Shown: positions 27,087-36,254, counted from the stretch's first letter. The stretch: DNA of 47,007 bases from Rhodopseudomonas sp. B29 (GCF_000333455.1 NZ_BADD01000680.1:717-47723), one strand, 5' to 3'. The notes: generated from the sequence alone by a model not told the origin. Numbers and translations: made by a program.

Positions 27087-27680
27087 ATGCCCACCATCTA
27101 CTTCATCCGCCATGGCGAGACCGACTGGAATGCCACCGGGCGTTTTCAGGGGACGCAGGACATCCCGCTCAACGCCAAGGGGCGCGGGCAGGCGACGGCG
27201 GCTGGGGGCGTACTAGGGCGACTGCTCGAAAAGGATGGCATTCCCCCGGCGTCGCTCGCTTACGTCGCCAGTCCGCTCGGCCGCGCCCAAGTGACGATGC
27301 AGCTGCTGCGCGGCGCGCTCGGCATGCCGGCGGAGGGCTACGCCACCGATGATCGTCTGCGCGAGATCACATACGGCGCCTGGGAAGGCTTCACCCTCGC
27401 GCAGATGCAGGCATCCGATCCGGACGTCTACGCCGCCCGCCACGCTGATCGCTGGGCCGTCGCCCCGCTGCGCGGCGAGAGCTATGGCGACCGGCTGCCG
27501 TTCATCCGGGACTGGGTCGCCTCGCTGACCGGCGACACCGTCGCGGTCGGCCATGTCGGCACCTGCCGGACGCTGTTCGTCGCCCTCGGGCTCAAGACGC
27601 CCGCCGACGCGCTGGACGGCTCGATCCGCCAGGGCGCCGTCTATGCTTTCCGCGACGGCGGCTTCGACATTGTCAGCTGA
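27087..27680 (+). CDS. Histidine phosphatase family protein
   Basis: A 197-residue histidine phosphatase (phosphoglycerate mutase-like fold). The phosphorylated histidine is in IRHGETDWN at about residue 9, the second-strand arginine is in SPLGRAQVT, the glutamate is in REITYGAWEG near 92-101, and the second catalytic histidine is in VAVGHVGTCR near 155. The start chosen directly precedes MPTIYFIRHGE; upstream frame is repeat sequence. The substrate could be a phosphosugar, a nucleotide precursor or a cofactor phosphate; it is not decided by sequence. Confidence 0.9.
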   Translation: MPTIYFIRHGETDWNATGRFQGTQDIPLNAKGRGQATAAGGVLGRLLEKDGIPPASLAYVASPLGRAQVTMQLLRGALGMPAEGYATDDRLREITYGAWEGFTLAQMQASDPDVYAARHADRWAVAPLRGESYGDRLPFIRDWVASLTGDTVAVGHVGTCRTLFVALGLKTPADALDGSIRQGAVYAFRDGGFDIVS

Positions 27681-27686
27681 TCTCTT

Positions 27687-27810
27687 CCCTTCTCCCCTTG
27701 TGGGAGAAGGTGGCGCGGACGACAGTCCGCGCCGGATGAGGGGGCGCCGGCCGCGTGGGCCCCTCACCCGGCGAGCTTCGCTCGCCACCCTCTCCCACAA
27801 GGGGAGAGGG
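27687..27810. repeat. Palindromic repeat family E, copy 2
   Basis: CCCTTCTCCCCTTGTGGGAGAAGG at the left and CCCTCTCCCACAAGGGGAGAGGG at the right form local hairpins; between them GGATGAGGGGGCGCC and GCCCCTCACCCGGC-like sequences face one another. It lies between the histidine phosphatase gene and aroC. Confidence 0.85.
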
Positions 27811-27877
27811 TTCGGGCGGTTTGACCCTGCCTTGCCGGCGCGTTACCACACCGCCGGTTTCGTAAAGGCGCCACGCC

Positions 27878-28969
27878 ATGTCGTTCAATACCTTCGGCCA
27901 GATGTTCAGGGTCACCACCTATGGCGAAAGCCATGGGGTGGCGATCGGCTGCGTGGTCGATGGCTGCCCGCCGCTGATCCCGCTGACCGAGGCCGACATC
28001 CAGGGCGATCTCGACCGCCGCCGCCCCGGCCAGTCGCGCTTCACCACCCAGCGCCAGGAAGCCGATCAGGTGAAGATCCTGTCCGGCGTGATGGCGCACC
28101 CGGAGACCGGGGTTCAGGTCACCACCGGCACCCCGATCGCGCTGCAGATCGAGAATACCGACCAGCGCTCCAAGGACTATTCGGACATCAAGGACAAGTA
28201 TCGTCCGGGCCACGCCGACTTCACCTACGAGGCCAAGTACGGCATCCGCGATTATCGCGGCGGCGGCCGCTCGTCGGCGCGCGAGACCGCGAGCCGCGTT
28301 GCGGCCGGTGCGGTCGCCCGCAAGGTGGTCGCCGGCATGAGCGTGCGCGGCGCGCTGGTGCAGATCGGCCCGCACAAGATCGACCGCGCCAAATGGGACT
28401 GGGACGAGATCGGCAACAACCCGTTCTTCTGCCCCGACAAGGACGCCGCGGCGCTGTTCGCCGACTATCTCGACGGCATCCGCAAGGCCGGCTCGTCGAT
28501 CGGCGCGGTGATCGAAGTAGTGGCCGAGGGCGTTCCTGCGGGCCTCGGCGCCCCGATCTACGGCAAGCTCGACTCTGACCTAGCCTCGGCGCTGATGAGC
28601 ATCAACGCCGTCAAGGGCGTCGAGATCGGCGACGGCTTCGCCGCGGCCGAGCTCACCGGCGAGCAGAACGCCGACGAGATGCGCATGGGCAATCATGGCC
28701 CGCAGTTTTCGTCCAACCACGCCGGCGGCATCCTCGGCGGCATCTCGACCGGCCAGACCGTGGTGGCCCGCTTCGCCGTCAAGCCGACCTCGTCGATCCT
28801 GACGCCGCGCGCCACCGTCGACCGCGCTGGCCACGACACCGAGATTTTGACCAAGGGCCGCCACGACCCCTGCGTCGGCATCCGCGCCGTGCCGGTCGGC
28901 GAGGCGATGGTCGCCTGCGTGCTGGCCGATCACCTGATCCGTCACCGCGGCCAAGTCGGCAGCCGCTAA
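27878..28969 (+). CDS. aroC: Chorismate synthase
   Basis: A 363-residue flavin-dependent lyase that makes chorismate from 5-enolpyruvylshikimate 3-phosphate, the last step of the shikimate pathway. Signatures include [20 protein letters not shown] at the N-terminus, [14 protein letters not shown] with [11 protein letters not shown] (residues about 110-140), and the C-terminal [17 protein letters not shown]. Length and motif order are those of the family. It follows the histidine phosphatase gene and a repeat and may be transcribed from the fabI side or independently. Confidence 0.96.
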   Translation: MSFNTFGQMFRVTTYGESHGVAIGCVVDGCPPLIPLTEADIQGDLDRRRPGQSRFTTQRQEADQVKILSGVMAHPETGVQVTTGTPIALQIENTDQRSKDYSDIKDKYRPGHADFTYEAKYGIRDYRGGGRSSARETASRVAAGAVARKVVAGMSVRGALVQIGPHKIDRAKWDWDEIGNNPFFCPDKDAAALFADYLDGIRKAGSSIGAVIEVVAEGVPAGLGAPIYGKLDSDLASALMSINAVKGVEIGDGFAAAELTGEQNADEMRMGNHGPQFSSNHAGGILGGISTGQTVVARFAVKPTSSILTPRATVDRAGHDTEILTKGRHDPCVGIRAVPVGEAMVACVLADHLIRHRGQVGSR

Positions 28970-29034
28970 GTCGGCAGCCGGTAGATACGCCGGTATGGTT
29001 TTGCGCCACGGCGCGCTGCGGTTACAATGCTGCG

Positions 29035-30234
29035 ATGCATTCCGACCGTCTCCGCGCCCTGATCGATTGGCTGATCGACGGCGCGCCGCCCGAACCCATC
29101 CCCACCGTCATGCTGACGCGGACCTGCGAGCGCCTGCTCGAGGCCGGCGTGCCGCTGTCGCGCGTCGCCATCTTCGTCGAGACCCTGCACCCGGACATCT
29201 ATGGCCGCAGCTTCATCTGGCGGCCGGGCGAGACCGCCGTGGCGAACGCCCGGACCGAGGACGTCGAGCAGCTCGACGTCTATCAGCGCAGTCCGCTGAA
29301 GATCCTCTACGACACGGGTACCGAAGTCCGCTTCCGCATGGATGATCCGGCCAGCCTGGCGTTTCCGTTCTTCGACGACGTCCGCGCCGAGGGCGTCACC
29401 GACTATCTGGCGCTGCCGCTGCTGTTCCTCGACGGCAATATCCACGCCGTCAGCTTCACCACCAAGGCGGACGGCGGCTTCACCGATCCGCATCTGAACG
29501 CACTGCGTGCCATCGCCGCGCCGCTGGCGCGGCTGATCGAAATCATCGGCCTGCGCCGTACCGCAGCGACGCTACTCGATACTTACGTGGGCAACCGCGC
29601 CGGCGCCCGCATTCTCGCCGGCCAGATCCGCCGCGGCCACACCGAGCTGCTGCGCGTGGCGATCTGGCTGTCGGATCTGCGCGGCTACACCGCGCTGTCC
29701 GACCGGCTGCCGCCCGACCTGATGGTGCGGGTGCTGAACGCGTATTTCGACTGTCAGGTCGGACCGATCCTGCGCGCCGGCGGCGAGGTGTTGAAGTTCA
29801 TGGGCGACGGCCTGCTCGCGGTGTTTCCGATGGCCGACGACGGCAGCGACGCCGCCGACGTCTGCGCTCGCATGCTGACGGCGGTCGACGAAGCGCGCAC
29901 TCAGGTCAGAGCGATGAGCTACGCCGAAGGCAATCACGTCGTCGACAATCTGCGCTTCGGCGTCGCGCTGCATGTCGGCCAGGTGCTTTACGGCAATATC
30001 GGCGGCGGCAACCGGCTCGACTTCACCTGCGTCGGCCCGGCCGTCAATCTCGCCGCCCGCATGGAAAAGATCGCCGGCCGCCTCGGCCGCACCGCGGTCG
30101 CCTCCGCCGATTTCATCCAGCACTGCGCCGACCACTGGACCGACCTCGGCGACTTCACCATCGCCGGCCTGTCCCACACCGAGCGTGTCTTCGGCCTCAG
30201 CGCCGAAGACCCGCAGGGCGCGGAGGGGTTGTGA
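29035..30234 (+). CDS. Class III adenylate/guanylate cyclase
   Basis: A 399-residue protein. The N-terminal part (about 1-190) holds no membrane helix and looks like a GAF-type or related sensory region (RVAIFVETLHPDIYGRSF, LPLLFLDGNIHAVSF). The class III cyclase domain starts near residue 205: the first metal-binding aspartate is in WLSDLRGYTAL near 212, the second in LKFMGDGLLAVF near 258. DFTCVGPAVNLAAR near 335 is the transition-state segment. The Lys/Thr pair at the substrate-specifying positions (KF and FT) is that of class IIIb enzymes, which often respond to bicarbonate; this is inference. Soluble and cytoplasmic. Confidence 0.88.
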   Translation: MHSDRLRALIDWLIDGAPPEPIPTVMLTRTCERLLEAGVPLSRVAIFVETLHPDIYGRSFIWRPGETAVANARTEDVEQLDVYQRSPLKILYDTGTEVRFRMDDPASLAFPFFDDVRAEGVTDYLALPLLFLDGNIHAVSFTTKADGGFTDPHLNALRAIAAPLARLIEIIGLRRTAATLLDTYVGNRAGARILAGQIRRGHTELLRVAIWLSDLRGYTALSDRLPPDLMVRVLNAYFDCQVGPILRAGGEVLKFMGDGLLAVFPMADDGSDAADVCARMLTAVDEARTQVRAMSYAEGNHVVDNLRFGVALHVGQVLYGNIGGGNRLDFTCVGPAVNLAARMEKIAGRLGRTAVASADFIQHCADHWTDLGDFTIAGLSHTERVFGLSAEDPQGAEGL

Positions 30235-30288
30235 GGGGCCTTTGACTAATCAGCTATGAGACGTTGAATCTCCCCGAGCACAACGCGC

Positions 30289-30426
30289 TCCCTCGCCCCG
30301 CTCTTGCGGGGAGAGGGATGGGGTGAGGGGTGCCGCGAGCACTGACTCTCGGCCGAGCGGATGCGCCCCCTCACCCGGCCCGCATCTGACGATGCGGTCC
30401 GACCTCTCCCCGCGCGCGGGGAGAGG
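30289..30426. repeat. Palindromic repeat family E, copy 3
   Basis: CTCCCTCGCCCCGCTCTTGCGGGGAGAGGG opens as a local hairpin (given as the two halves CCCCGCTC and TTGCGGGGAG), and CCTCTCCCCGCGCGCGGGGAGAGG closes. CGCATCTGACGATGCG is a further palindrome inside. It sits between convergent cyclase (+) and clpS2 (-). Confidence 0.82.
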
Positions 30427-30466
30427 TTGCTCCTGCCCGGAGCAAGGTAAGCGAGCTTGAGTGCGC

Positions 30467-30772
30467 CTACTCCTCCGGCTCCGTCGTGAACAGCAGCGGG
30501 TAGCCTTTGGCGCGGGCGGCGTCGGTGGCGCGGGTGGCTTTCGTCTCGGCGACATCCTTGGTGAACACTGCGACGACGCAGACGCCGCGCTGATGCGCGG
30601 TCAGCATCACCTTATAGGCCTGGTCCTCGGTCATGCGGAACTCGGTCTTCAGAATCCTGACGACGAATTCGCGCGGCGTGTAGTCGTCGTTGACCAGGAT
30701 CACCTTGTGCAGCTTCGGCCGCTCGACCTTCGGCTTCGCCTTGGTGCGGGTCTGCAGATCGACGTTGCTCAT
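30467..30772 (-). CDS. clpS2: ATP-dependent Clp protease adaptor ClpS, ClpS2 type
   Basis: A 101-residue N-end-rule adaptor that delivers proteins with destabilising N-terminal residues to ClpAP. The binding-pocket region reads KVILVNDDYTPREFV, and the C-terminus ends FTTEPEE, as in alphaproteobacterial ClpS2 rather than ClpS1. Start at 30772 (MSNVDLQT) is preferred; ATG 30790 would add six residues. It is not next to clpA, which fits ClpS2; ClpS1 is usually clpA-linked. It lies divergent from a DUF1194 gene. ClpS2 paralogues have a narrower N-degron preference in other species. Confidence 0.9.
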   Translation of the reverse strand: MSNVDLQTRTKAKPKVERPKLHKVILVNDDYTPREFVVRILKTEFRMTEDQAYKVMLTAHQRGVCVVAVFTKDVAETKATRATDAARAKGYPLLFTTEPEE

Positions 30773-30946
30773 CGGCGAAACCCGCTGCATGGATGCTGAG
30801 GCGATCAGTTTACAACCTTCGCGGTGATCGATAAAGCCGCGAACGCAGCCGCCGGTGACCGGATTGTGATCACCGCGGAACTAACTTTGCGGCTTTGCGC
30901 GCCGCGCATTGCGTGTCACGATCCGGTCATCTCCGGAGGGCGCGCG

Positions 30947-31780
30947 ATGCGGTGGGCTTTTGTCGGAACTGTGTTCGCCGCGATGGCGGGAGCGCTGACG
31001 GCCAGCGCCGCTCCGAATGGACCCACGCAACTCGCCGACGATCGCGACAGCAAACAAGTCGATGTCGAACTCGTGCTGGCGGTCGACGTGTCCTACTCGA
31101 TGGACACCGACGAACTCGCGATCCAGCGCGAGGGCTATGCGCAGGCGCTGGTGTCCGGCGAATTCCTCAAGACGCTGAAGACCGGACCCAACGGCCGCAT
31201 TGCGGTGACTTATTTCGAATGGGCGGCGTCGGGCGATCAGAAAGTCATTCTGCCCTGGCAGATCATCGACGGCCCGGAATCCGCCGACGCGGTCGCCTCG
31301 CAGATCCTCAAGACACCGCTGCGCCGCGCTTCACGCACCTCGATCTCCGGCGCCATCAATTTCGCGATGCCGCTGTTCGAGCAGAACCCGTATCACGGCA
31401 TCCGCCGCGTCATCGACATCTCGGGCGACGGCCCCAACAACAACGGCGCGCCGGTGACGACGGCACGCGACGCCGCGGTCGAGAAGGGCATCGTCATCAA
31501 CGGCCTGCCGATCATGGTCAAGGAGCCGTCGTTTTCGACCATGGATATCGACAATCTCGACGAGTACTACGAGGACTGCGTCATCGGCGGCCCCGGCGCT
31601 TTCGTAGTGACGATCAAGGACCGCGAAAAATTCAAGGAAGCCATCCACACCAAGCTGGTGATGGAAGTCGCCGGACGAATTCCGCCGAACTACGTGCTTC
31701 GCGTCGCCGACATCCCACGCCAACCGCGCGTCTCCTGCCTGATCGGCGAGAAGATCTGGCAGGATCGCTGGGGCAGGTGA
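30947..31780 (+). CDS. DUF1194 domain von Willebrand-like exported protein
   Basis: A 277-residue protein with an N-terminal signal peptide (MRWAFVGTVFAAMAGALTAS, cut near ASA/AP). The mature part is a von Willebrand type A-like DUF1194 domain: ELVLAVDVSYSMD carries the DxSxS metal-site motif, RVIDISGDGPNNNG the later strand, and VSCLIGEKIWQDRWGR the C-terminal family end. GGAGGG lies 7 nt upstream of the chosen ATG; the longer frame from 30824 lacks such a site. It lies between clpS2 (divergent) and pgeF (convergent). The role is unknown. Confidence 0.85.
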   Translation: MRWAFVGTVFAAMAGALTASAAPNGPTQLADDRDSKQVDVELVLAVDVSYSMDTDELAIQREGYAQALVSGEFLKTLKTGPNGRIAVTYFEWAASGDQKVILPWQIIDGPESADAVASQILKTPLRRASRTSISGAINFAMPLFEQNPYHGIRRVIDISGDGPNNNGAPVTTARDAAVEKGIVINGLPIMVKEPSFSTMDIDNLDEYYEDCVIGGPGAFVVTIKDREKFKEAIHTKLVMEVAGRIPPNYVLRVADIPRQPRVSCLIGEKIWQDRWGR

Positions 31781-31806
31781 GGGGTACTCGCCAAGTGCAC
31801 AGCGCG

Positions 31807-31921
31807 CCCTCTCCCGCGTGCGGGAGAGGGCGGGGTGAGGGCGACCCAGGCACTGAGTCTCGGACGCTCGGCCTTGTAGCAAGGGCCCTCACCCCAACCC
31901 TCTCCCGCAAGCGGGAGAGGG
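31807..31921. repeat. Palindromic repeat family E, copy 4
   Basis: CCCTCTCCCGCGTGCGGGAGAGGG (24 nt, self-complementary) opens and CCCTCTCCCGCAAGCGGGAGAGGG closes; GGGGTGAGGGC and GCCCTCACCCC face one another. It fills most of the spacer between convergent genes, DUF1194 (+) and pgeF (-). Confidence 0.88.
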
Positions 31922-31979
31922 AGCGCGCCTCGCTTTTCCGCGAGCTCTCTCGGCTACAAGGGCCCAGAACTAACCGCAG

Positions 31980-32756
31980 CTACTCCAGCACGATCCCATG
32001 CACATGCCGGCCGTAGTCCGGCTCTTGCCGGTGCGTCGTTCGCCGGTAGCTGTAGAAGCGCTCATCCGGATAGGTGTCGATGCCGGTGTCGTCGATCGTG
32101 CCGACGCCGGCGCGCTCGAGGCGTGCCCGGATGAAGCCGCCGAGGTCGAACATCGCGTGGCCGTCGCGCTCGGCCGGCGAAAAGAAGCGGGCATAGTCCG
32201 AATTAGTCGCCGTGAAGCGCGTGACGAATTCGTCGCCGACTTCGTAGCTGGGCTGCCGGATCAGCGGCCCGATCGCTGCGACGATGCGGCCGCGCGCGGC
32301 GCCGAGGCCTTCCATCGCCGCGACGGTGGCTTCCAGCACGCCGGTGAGCGCGCCCTTCCAGCCAGCGTGCGCGGCTCCGATCACTCGGGCTTCACCATCG
32401 GCGAACAGGATCGGCCCGCAATCCGCGGCGGTGACGCCGATCGCCAGGCCCGGCGTGCGGGTGACGATGCCGTCCGCCTTCGGCCGTTCGGCCGTCGGCC
32501 ACGGCGCCTCCGCCACGACGACGTCGGGCGAATGCACCTGGTACAAAGTGAGGAATCGCTCCGGCGCGACGCCGAGTGTTTGCGCCATGCGCCGCCGGTT
32601 CTCGGCCACATGCGCGGGGTCATCATCCGAGCCGACGCCGCCATTGAGGCCGGCATAGATGCCCTGCGACACGCCGCCGTCGCGGCTGAAGAAGGCGTGG
32701 CGCAGGCCGCCGAGGCGGGACAGCGCCGGCGAAGTCATCGTTGGAATATCGGTCAT
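31980..32756 (-). CDS. pgeF: Polyphenol oxidase / laccase-domain protein (YfiH, PgeF family)
   Basis: A 258-residue YfiH/LACC1-fold protein. Metal and active-site residues are visible in VTAADCGPILF (Cys near residue 113) and GAAHAGWKGAL (His near 130), with a third His in the QVHSPDV segment near 75. The family is described as a peptidoglycan editing factor (PgeF), removing muropeptide precursors with L-Ser in place of L-Ala, and also as a multicopper-like oxidase or purine nucleosidase. The gene start overlaps the upstream methyltransferase stop by 4 nt and closes the lgt operon. Confidence 0.9.
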   Translation of the reverse strand: MTDIPTMTSPALSRLGGLRHAFFSRDGGVSQGIYAGLNGGVGSDDDPAHVAENRRRMAQTLGVAPERFLTLYQVHSPDVVVAEAPWPTAERPKADGIVTRTPGLAIGVTAADCGPILFADGEARVIGAAHAGWKGALTGVLEATVAAMEGLGAARGRIVAAIGPLIRQPSYEVGDEFVTRFTATNSDYARFFSPAERDGHAMFDLGGFIRARLERAGVGTIDDTGIDTYPDERFYSYRRTTHRQEPDYGRHVHGIVLE

Positions 32757-33886
32757 GTTGCGGCTTTGGCCTCCGCGGCGCGCTCGGCGTCGTCACTCAG
32801 CGCCACCAGCGTTTGCAGCGTGGGGTCGGAGATGCCGAGCACCTTGAACATCGAGCCCATGCTGCCGCGGCCCTGGCCGGTCAGGCGCTGCAGCGCTGCG
32901 GCGACGTTCTCTGAAACTTGTGGCGCCGCTTTGGCCATCAGGGTCACGGCGCGGCTCTCGATGCCGAGCCGCTTGAGGAATTCGCCCTGCGTCACCGGGC
33001 CATGCGCGCGTGCGCCGACATCCTCGGCGGCGCGGGCGAGCGCCGCGAAGTCGACATGGGCGGTGAGATCGGCGCGGCCGCAATTGCTCAACGGATCCGC
33101 GTAGCTGTGCCGGGCAATGGCCTGGAACGTGTCGCCGACGTCGCTGCGGACATGGCCGTAATCGATGATCAGTGCGGCGCCGCCCTGGTCGCGCAGCCGC
33201 GTCGCCAGCTTCATCATCGTGGTGTCGGGCCGCCATTCGAACAGCGCGCCGACCGGCGCCGCGCGCACCAGCGGCGGCAGCAACACCTCGAAACGCGGGA
33301 TCGGTGCCTCGGCGACGCCGAACATGAGCTCGCCCGAGGCGCTGAGTTCGACCACGCGCTCGTGCCAGCCCTCGTCGCGCTTCACCGCCTGGTGGATCGG
33401 CAGCACGTCGAAATATTCATTGGCGAGGATCACCGCCGGTCCCGGCGGCACGTCCTCGAGGCTGTCGTGCCAGTTCACTTCGCGGATGCCGGCCAGCGTC
33501 GTCCGCTGTTTCTCGCGCAGCACCGGGTTGATTTCGACCAGGTGCACGCTGAGCGACTGATACAGCGGCGGCAGCACGCGGAGCGCCCGCAGCGCGTCGG
33601 CCATCATGGTGCCGCGCCCGGGGCCGAGTTCGATCAGTCGCAGTTCGGCCGGATCGCCCATCGCCTTCCACACCGAGGCCGCCCACAGTCCGATCAGCTC
33701 GCCGAACATCTGGCTGATTTCCGGCGAGGTGGTGAAGTCGCCTTCGCGGCCGAGCGGATCGCGCGACACGTAGTAGCCGTAGTCCGGGTGGGTGAGGCAC
33801 AGCTCCATGTAGCGCCACACCGGCATCGGCCCCATGGCCTTGATCTGCCGCTTGATCTCAGTGGTGAGCGGCGAATTATCCGTCAT
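32753..33886 (-). CDS. SAM-dependent methyltransferase, MidA/NDUFAF7 family
   Basis: A 377-residue class I SAM-dependent methyltransferase. The N-terminal family signature is visible as [19 protein letters not shown], then [17 protein letters not shown]; the SAM-binding loop is [12 protein letters not shown] near residue 90. The family includes mitochondrial NDUFAF7/MidA, which methylates an arginine of the complex I subunit NDUFS2; an equivalent role here is inference. Start at 33886 gives a 4-nt overlap with lgt; the longer frame runs inside lgt. It is the middle gene of the lgt operon. Confidence 0.9.
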   Translation of the reverse strand: MTDNSPLTTEIKRQIKAMGPMPVWRYMELCLTHPDYGYYVSRDPLGREGDFTTSPEISQMFGELIGLWAASVWKAMGDPAELRLIELGPGRGTMMADALRALRVLPPLYQSLSVHLVEINPVLREKQRTTLAGIREVNWHDSLEDVPPGPAVILANEYFDVLPIHQAVKRDEGWHERVVELSASGELMFGVAEAPIPRFEVLLPPLVRAAPVGALFEWRPDTTMMKLATRLRDQGGAALIIDYGHVRSDVGDTFQAIARHSYADPLSNCGRADLTAHVDFAALARAAEDVGARAHGPVTQGEFLKRLGIESRAVTLMAKAAPQVSENVAAALQRLTGQGRGSMGSMFKVLGISDPTLQTLVALSDDAERAAEAKAAT

Positions 33887-34734
33887 GGCGCGGCCTCCCG
33901 CGGTGCGCTGGCGGCCACGACGCGCGGCGGGCGGCGCGAGGTGACGATCATCACCACCACGCCGATGATCACCATCGGGATCGACAGCAGCATCCCCATC
34001 GTCATGCCGCCCCACAGGAAGCCGAGCTGGACGTCGGGTTCGCGGAAGAATTCGCCGGTGATGCGGGCGAGGCCGTAGAAGGTCAGGAACGCGCCGATGA
34101 TCAGGCCCGGCCGCTTCAGCGCGCCGGCGCGGATCATCAGCGCCAGGATTGTGAACAGCACGATGCCCTCGAGCCCGGCTTCATAGAGCTGGCTCGGGTG
34201 CCGCGGCAGCGGACCGGCATTGGGAAACACCATCGCCCACGGCACCGAGGCATCGGCCGGCCGGCCCCACAGCTCGCCGTTGACGAAATTGGCGAGGCGG
34301 CCGAGGAACAGCCCGATCGGCCCGACCGCGCAGGTGATGTCGCCGAGTGACAGGATCGACACTTTGCGTACGCGGCCGAACAGCGTCACCGCCAGAACGC
34401 AGCCGAGGAAGCCGCCGTGGAACGACATGCCGCCCTTCCACAGCTGGAAGATCTCGGCCGGGTGCTGGATGAAGAAGTCGAGATTGTAGAACAGCACGTA
34501 GCCGGTACGGCCGCCGAGGATGATGCCGAGCGTCACCCACAGGATGAAATCGTCGAGCTCGAGCGTGGTGATCGGCGCCGGGCCGCCCCACAGCCGGTCG
34601 CGCCGCAGCAGCAGGCGCGCATACATCCACGCGCCGACGATGCCGACGATATAGGCGAGCGCGTACCAGCGGATTGCGAACGGGCCGAACGAGACGGCCA
34701 CCGGGTCGAAGACGGGAAAGGCGATGGCGAACAT
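33883..34734 (-). CDS. lgt: Phosphatidylglycerol--prolipoprotein diacylglyceryl transferase
   Basis: A 283-residue polytopic inner-membrane enzyme that transfers diacylglycerol to the lipobox cysteine of prolipoproteins, the first step of lipoprotein maturation. The signature [15 protein letters not shown] is present near residues 143-157, and [12 protein letters not shown] at the N-terminus and [12 protein letters not shown] near 75-85 are further family segments. About seven membrane helices are expected. It leads a three-gene operon (lgt, methyltransferase, pgeF) with 4-nt overlaps, and is divergent from ubiK. Its direct client within the window is the lipoprotein at 22956. Confidence 0.95.
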   Translation of the reverse strand: MFAIAFPVFDPVAVSFGPFAIRWYALAYIVGIVGAWMYARLLLRRDRLWGGPAPITTLELDDFILWVTLGIILGGRTGYVLFYNLDFFIQHPAEIFQLWKGGMSFHGGFLGCVLAVTLFGRVRKVSILSLGDITCAVGPIGLFLGRLANFVNGELWGRPADASVPWAMVFPNAGPLPRHPSQLYEAGLEGIVLFTILALMIRAGALKRPGLIIGAFLTFYGLARITGEFFREPDVQLGFLWGGMTMGMLLSIPMVIIGVVVMIVTSRRPPRVVAASAPREAAP

Positions 34735-34978
34735 GACTGGCTCGGCTTAACAGCGTTTGGCCGCCAAGTGGATACCGATTCGCGTGAACGGCAAGCGTCA
34801 GCTCCAACAATTCGAAGCGACTGCGTCTCGAGGCGGCCGCTGCTTTCGGCGGCCTTGCGGCCGGGCGGGGATCATTGCATGAACCCGCCGGGGCGCCCCG
34901 CCCTTGCGGGCGCCGGTGCCGATCGCCATTGTCTCGGCAACCCGCTGTGAACAGCGCCAGCGCGCGAGGAGATCGACC

Positions 34979-35257
34979 ATGACCCAGACCAGCAACCGGA
35001 TTTTCGACGAGCTCGGCCGGCTGATGAACGATGCCGCCGGCGCCGCGCAGGGCGTCAAGCGCGAAGTCGACAATGTGGTGCGCGGCCAAGCCGAGAAGAT
35101 CCTGCGCGACCTCGACATCGTCAAGCGCGAGGAATTCGAGGCCTTCAAGGAGATGGTCCGCCTCGTCCGCGAGGAAAACGAGGCCCTCAAGGCCCGCATC
35201 GCCGCCCTCGAAGCCCGCCAGGGTGGCGGCTCGGAACCGCCGACCGCGATGGCGTAG
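34979..35257 (+). CDS. ubiK: Ubiquinone biosynthesis accessory factor UbiK-type (BMFP) protein
   Basis: A 92-residue BMFP-domain protein of the UbiK family, which assists aerobic ubiquinone synthesis at the membrane. The family core is visible as RIFDELGRLMNDAAG at the N-terminus, then DIVKREEFEAFKEMV, followed by a C-terminal coiled coil (REENEALKARIAALEAR). Start at 34979 (MTQTSNRIF) is preferred, with GAGGAG about 9 nt upstream. It is divergent from lgt across a 240-nt spacer. The general family call is sure; its role in ubiquinone synthesis here is inferred from the family. Confidence 0.85.
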   Translation: MTQTSNRIFDELGRLMNDAAGAAQGVKREVDNVVRGQAEKILRDLDIVKREEFEAFKEMVRLVREENEALKARIAALEARQGGGSEPPTAMA

Positions 35258-35281
35258 GGCGGCCTCAGCCACACGCACAGC

Positions 35282-35358
35282 GTCATGCCCGGGCTCGACC
35301 CGGGCATCCATCCCTCTTCGCGAAGAAGATGGATCGCCGGGTCAAGCCCGGCGATGAC
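35282..35358. repeat. Palindromic repeat family D, copy 1
   Basis: Two local hairpins, GCCCGGGCTCGACCCGGGC and GCCGGGTCAAGCCCGGC, within outer arms GTCATGCCCGG and CCGGCGATGAC. The centre carries ATCCATC / GATGGAT. Lies between ubiK and the rplY promoter. Confidence 0.9.
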
Positions 35359-35388
35359 GACCTGAGGGGCCATCCACCCCCGATTTCC

Positions 35389-35417
35389 TTGTCTTTTCAC
35401 CCCTTTGCGGCTAGAAC
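35389..35417 (+). promoter_or_regulatory. Candidate sigma-70 promoter for rplY
   Basis: TTGTCT (35389-35394) and TAGAAC (35412-35417) are separated by exactly 17 nt. Transcription would begin near 35424 and give a leader of about 95 nt before rplY. This is a pattern match, not proven. Confidence 0.45.
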
Positions 35418-35471
35418 GCCGCCACGACCGTGGCCCCCGCACCCCTGGAGGCTCGCCGCGGCGTGTTCACG

Positions 35472-35497
35472 AGGCCGCCTAGCGGCCTTTAATTTTT
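35472..35497 (+). terminator. Terminator-like hairpin in the rplY leader
   Basis: AGGCCGC (35472-35478) pairs with GCGGCCT (35482-35488) around a CTA loop, followed by TTAATTTTT. It ends 22 nt before the rplY start, downstream of the candidate promoter. It may end readthrough from upstream or act as an attenuator. Confidence 0.55.
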
Positions 35498-35519
35498 GAC
35501 AGATCAAGGACTTACGACA

Positions 35520-36233
35520 ATGGCGACCGTCATGGAATTCAAGGCGATTGCTCGTCCGAAGAGCGGCAAGGGGGCCGCCCGGGCAGAGCGTCGCGCCGGC
35601 CGAGTGCCCGGAGTGATCTACGGAGACAACCAGCCCCCGCTGCCGATCTCGGTCGAGGACAAGGAACTGCGCCTGCGCATCCAGGCCGGCCGCTTCCTCA
35701 CGACCATCTTCGACGTCGTTCTCGACGGCAAGAAGCATCGGGTCATTCCGCGCGACTATCACCTCGACCCGGTCAAGGATTTCCCGCTCCATGTCGACTT
35801 CCTGCGGCTCGGCGAAGGCGCGACCATCCGCGTCAGCGTGCCGCTGCATCTGAAGGGCCTCGAAGTCGCGCCGGGCGTGAAGCGTGGCGGCACCTTCAAC
35901 ATCGTCACCCACACGGTCGATCTCGAAGCCCCGGCCGAGAACATTCCGCAGTTCATCGAAGCCGACGTGTCGACTCTCGACATCGGCGTGTCGCTGCATC
36001 TGTCGGACATCGCGCTGCCCAAGGGTGTGAAGTCGGTGTCGCGTGAAGACGTCACGCTGGTCACCATCGTGCCGCCGTCGGGCTTCAACGAAGAGCAGAA
36101 GTCCGCTGCAGCCGGCGCAGCGGCACCCGCCGCAGCGGCCGCGGCTCCTGCCGCCAAGGCCGGTGCGGCCAAGGCTCCGGCTGCCGCCGCCAAGGCTCCG
36201 GCCGCCGCGGCTCCTGCGGCCAAGAAGAAGTAA
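35520..36233 (+). CDS. rplY: 50S ribosomal protein L25/general stress protein Ctc
   Basis: A 237-residue L25 protein of the long TL5/CTC type, which binds 5S rRNA in the large subunit. The N-terminal 5S-binding domain (residues about 1-95) includes AERRAGRVPGVIYG and the C-terminal beta domain spans about 100-190, ending VTLVTIVPPSG. An Ala/Pro/Lys-rich tail of about 40 residues follows (AAAPAAAAAAPAAK), low-complexity and Lys-ended, typical for this family in alphaproteobacteria. Start at 35520 (MATVMEFKA); the in-frame ATG at 35496 lies inside the terminator-like hairpin region. pth follows after 21 nt. Confidence 0.95.
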   Translation: MATVMEFKAIARPKSGKGAARAERRAGRVPGVIYGDNQPPLPISVEDKELRLRIQAGRFLTTIFDVVLDGKKHRVIPRDYHLDPVKDFPLHVDFLRLGEGATIRVSVPLHLKGLEVAPGVKRGGTFNIVTHTVDLEAPAENIPQFIEADVSTLDIGVSLHLSDIALPKGVKSVSREDVTLVTIVPPSGFNEEQKSAAAGAAAPAAAAAAPAAKAGAAKAPAAAAKAPAAAAPAAKKK

Positions 36234-36254
36234 GCGGACGCGGGGCACCGCGTC

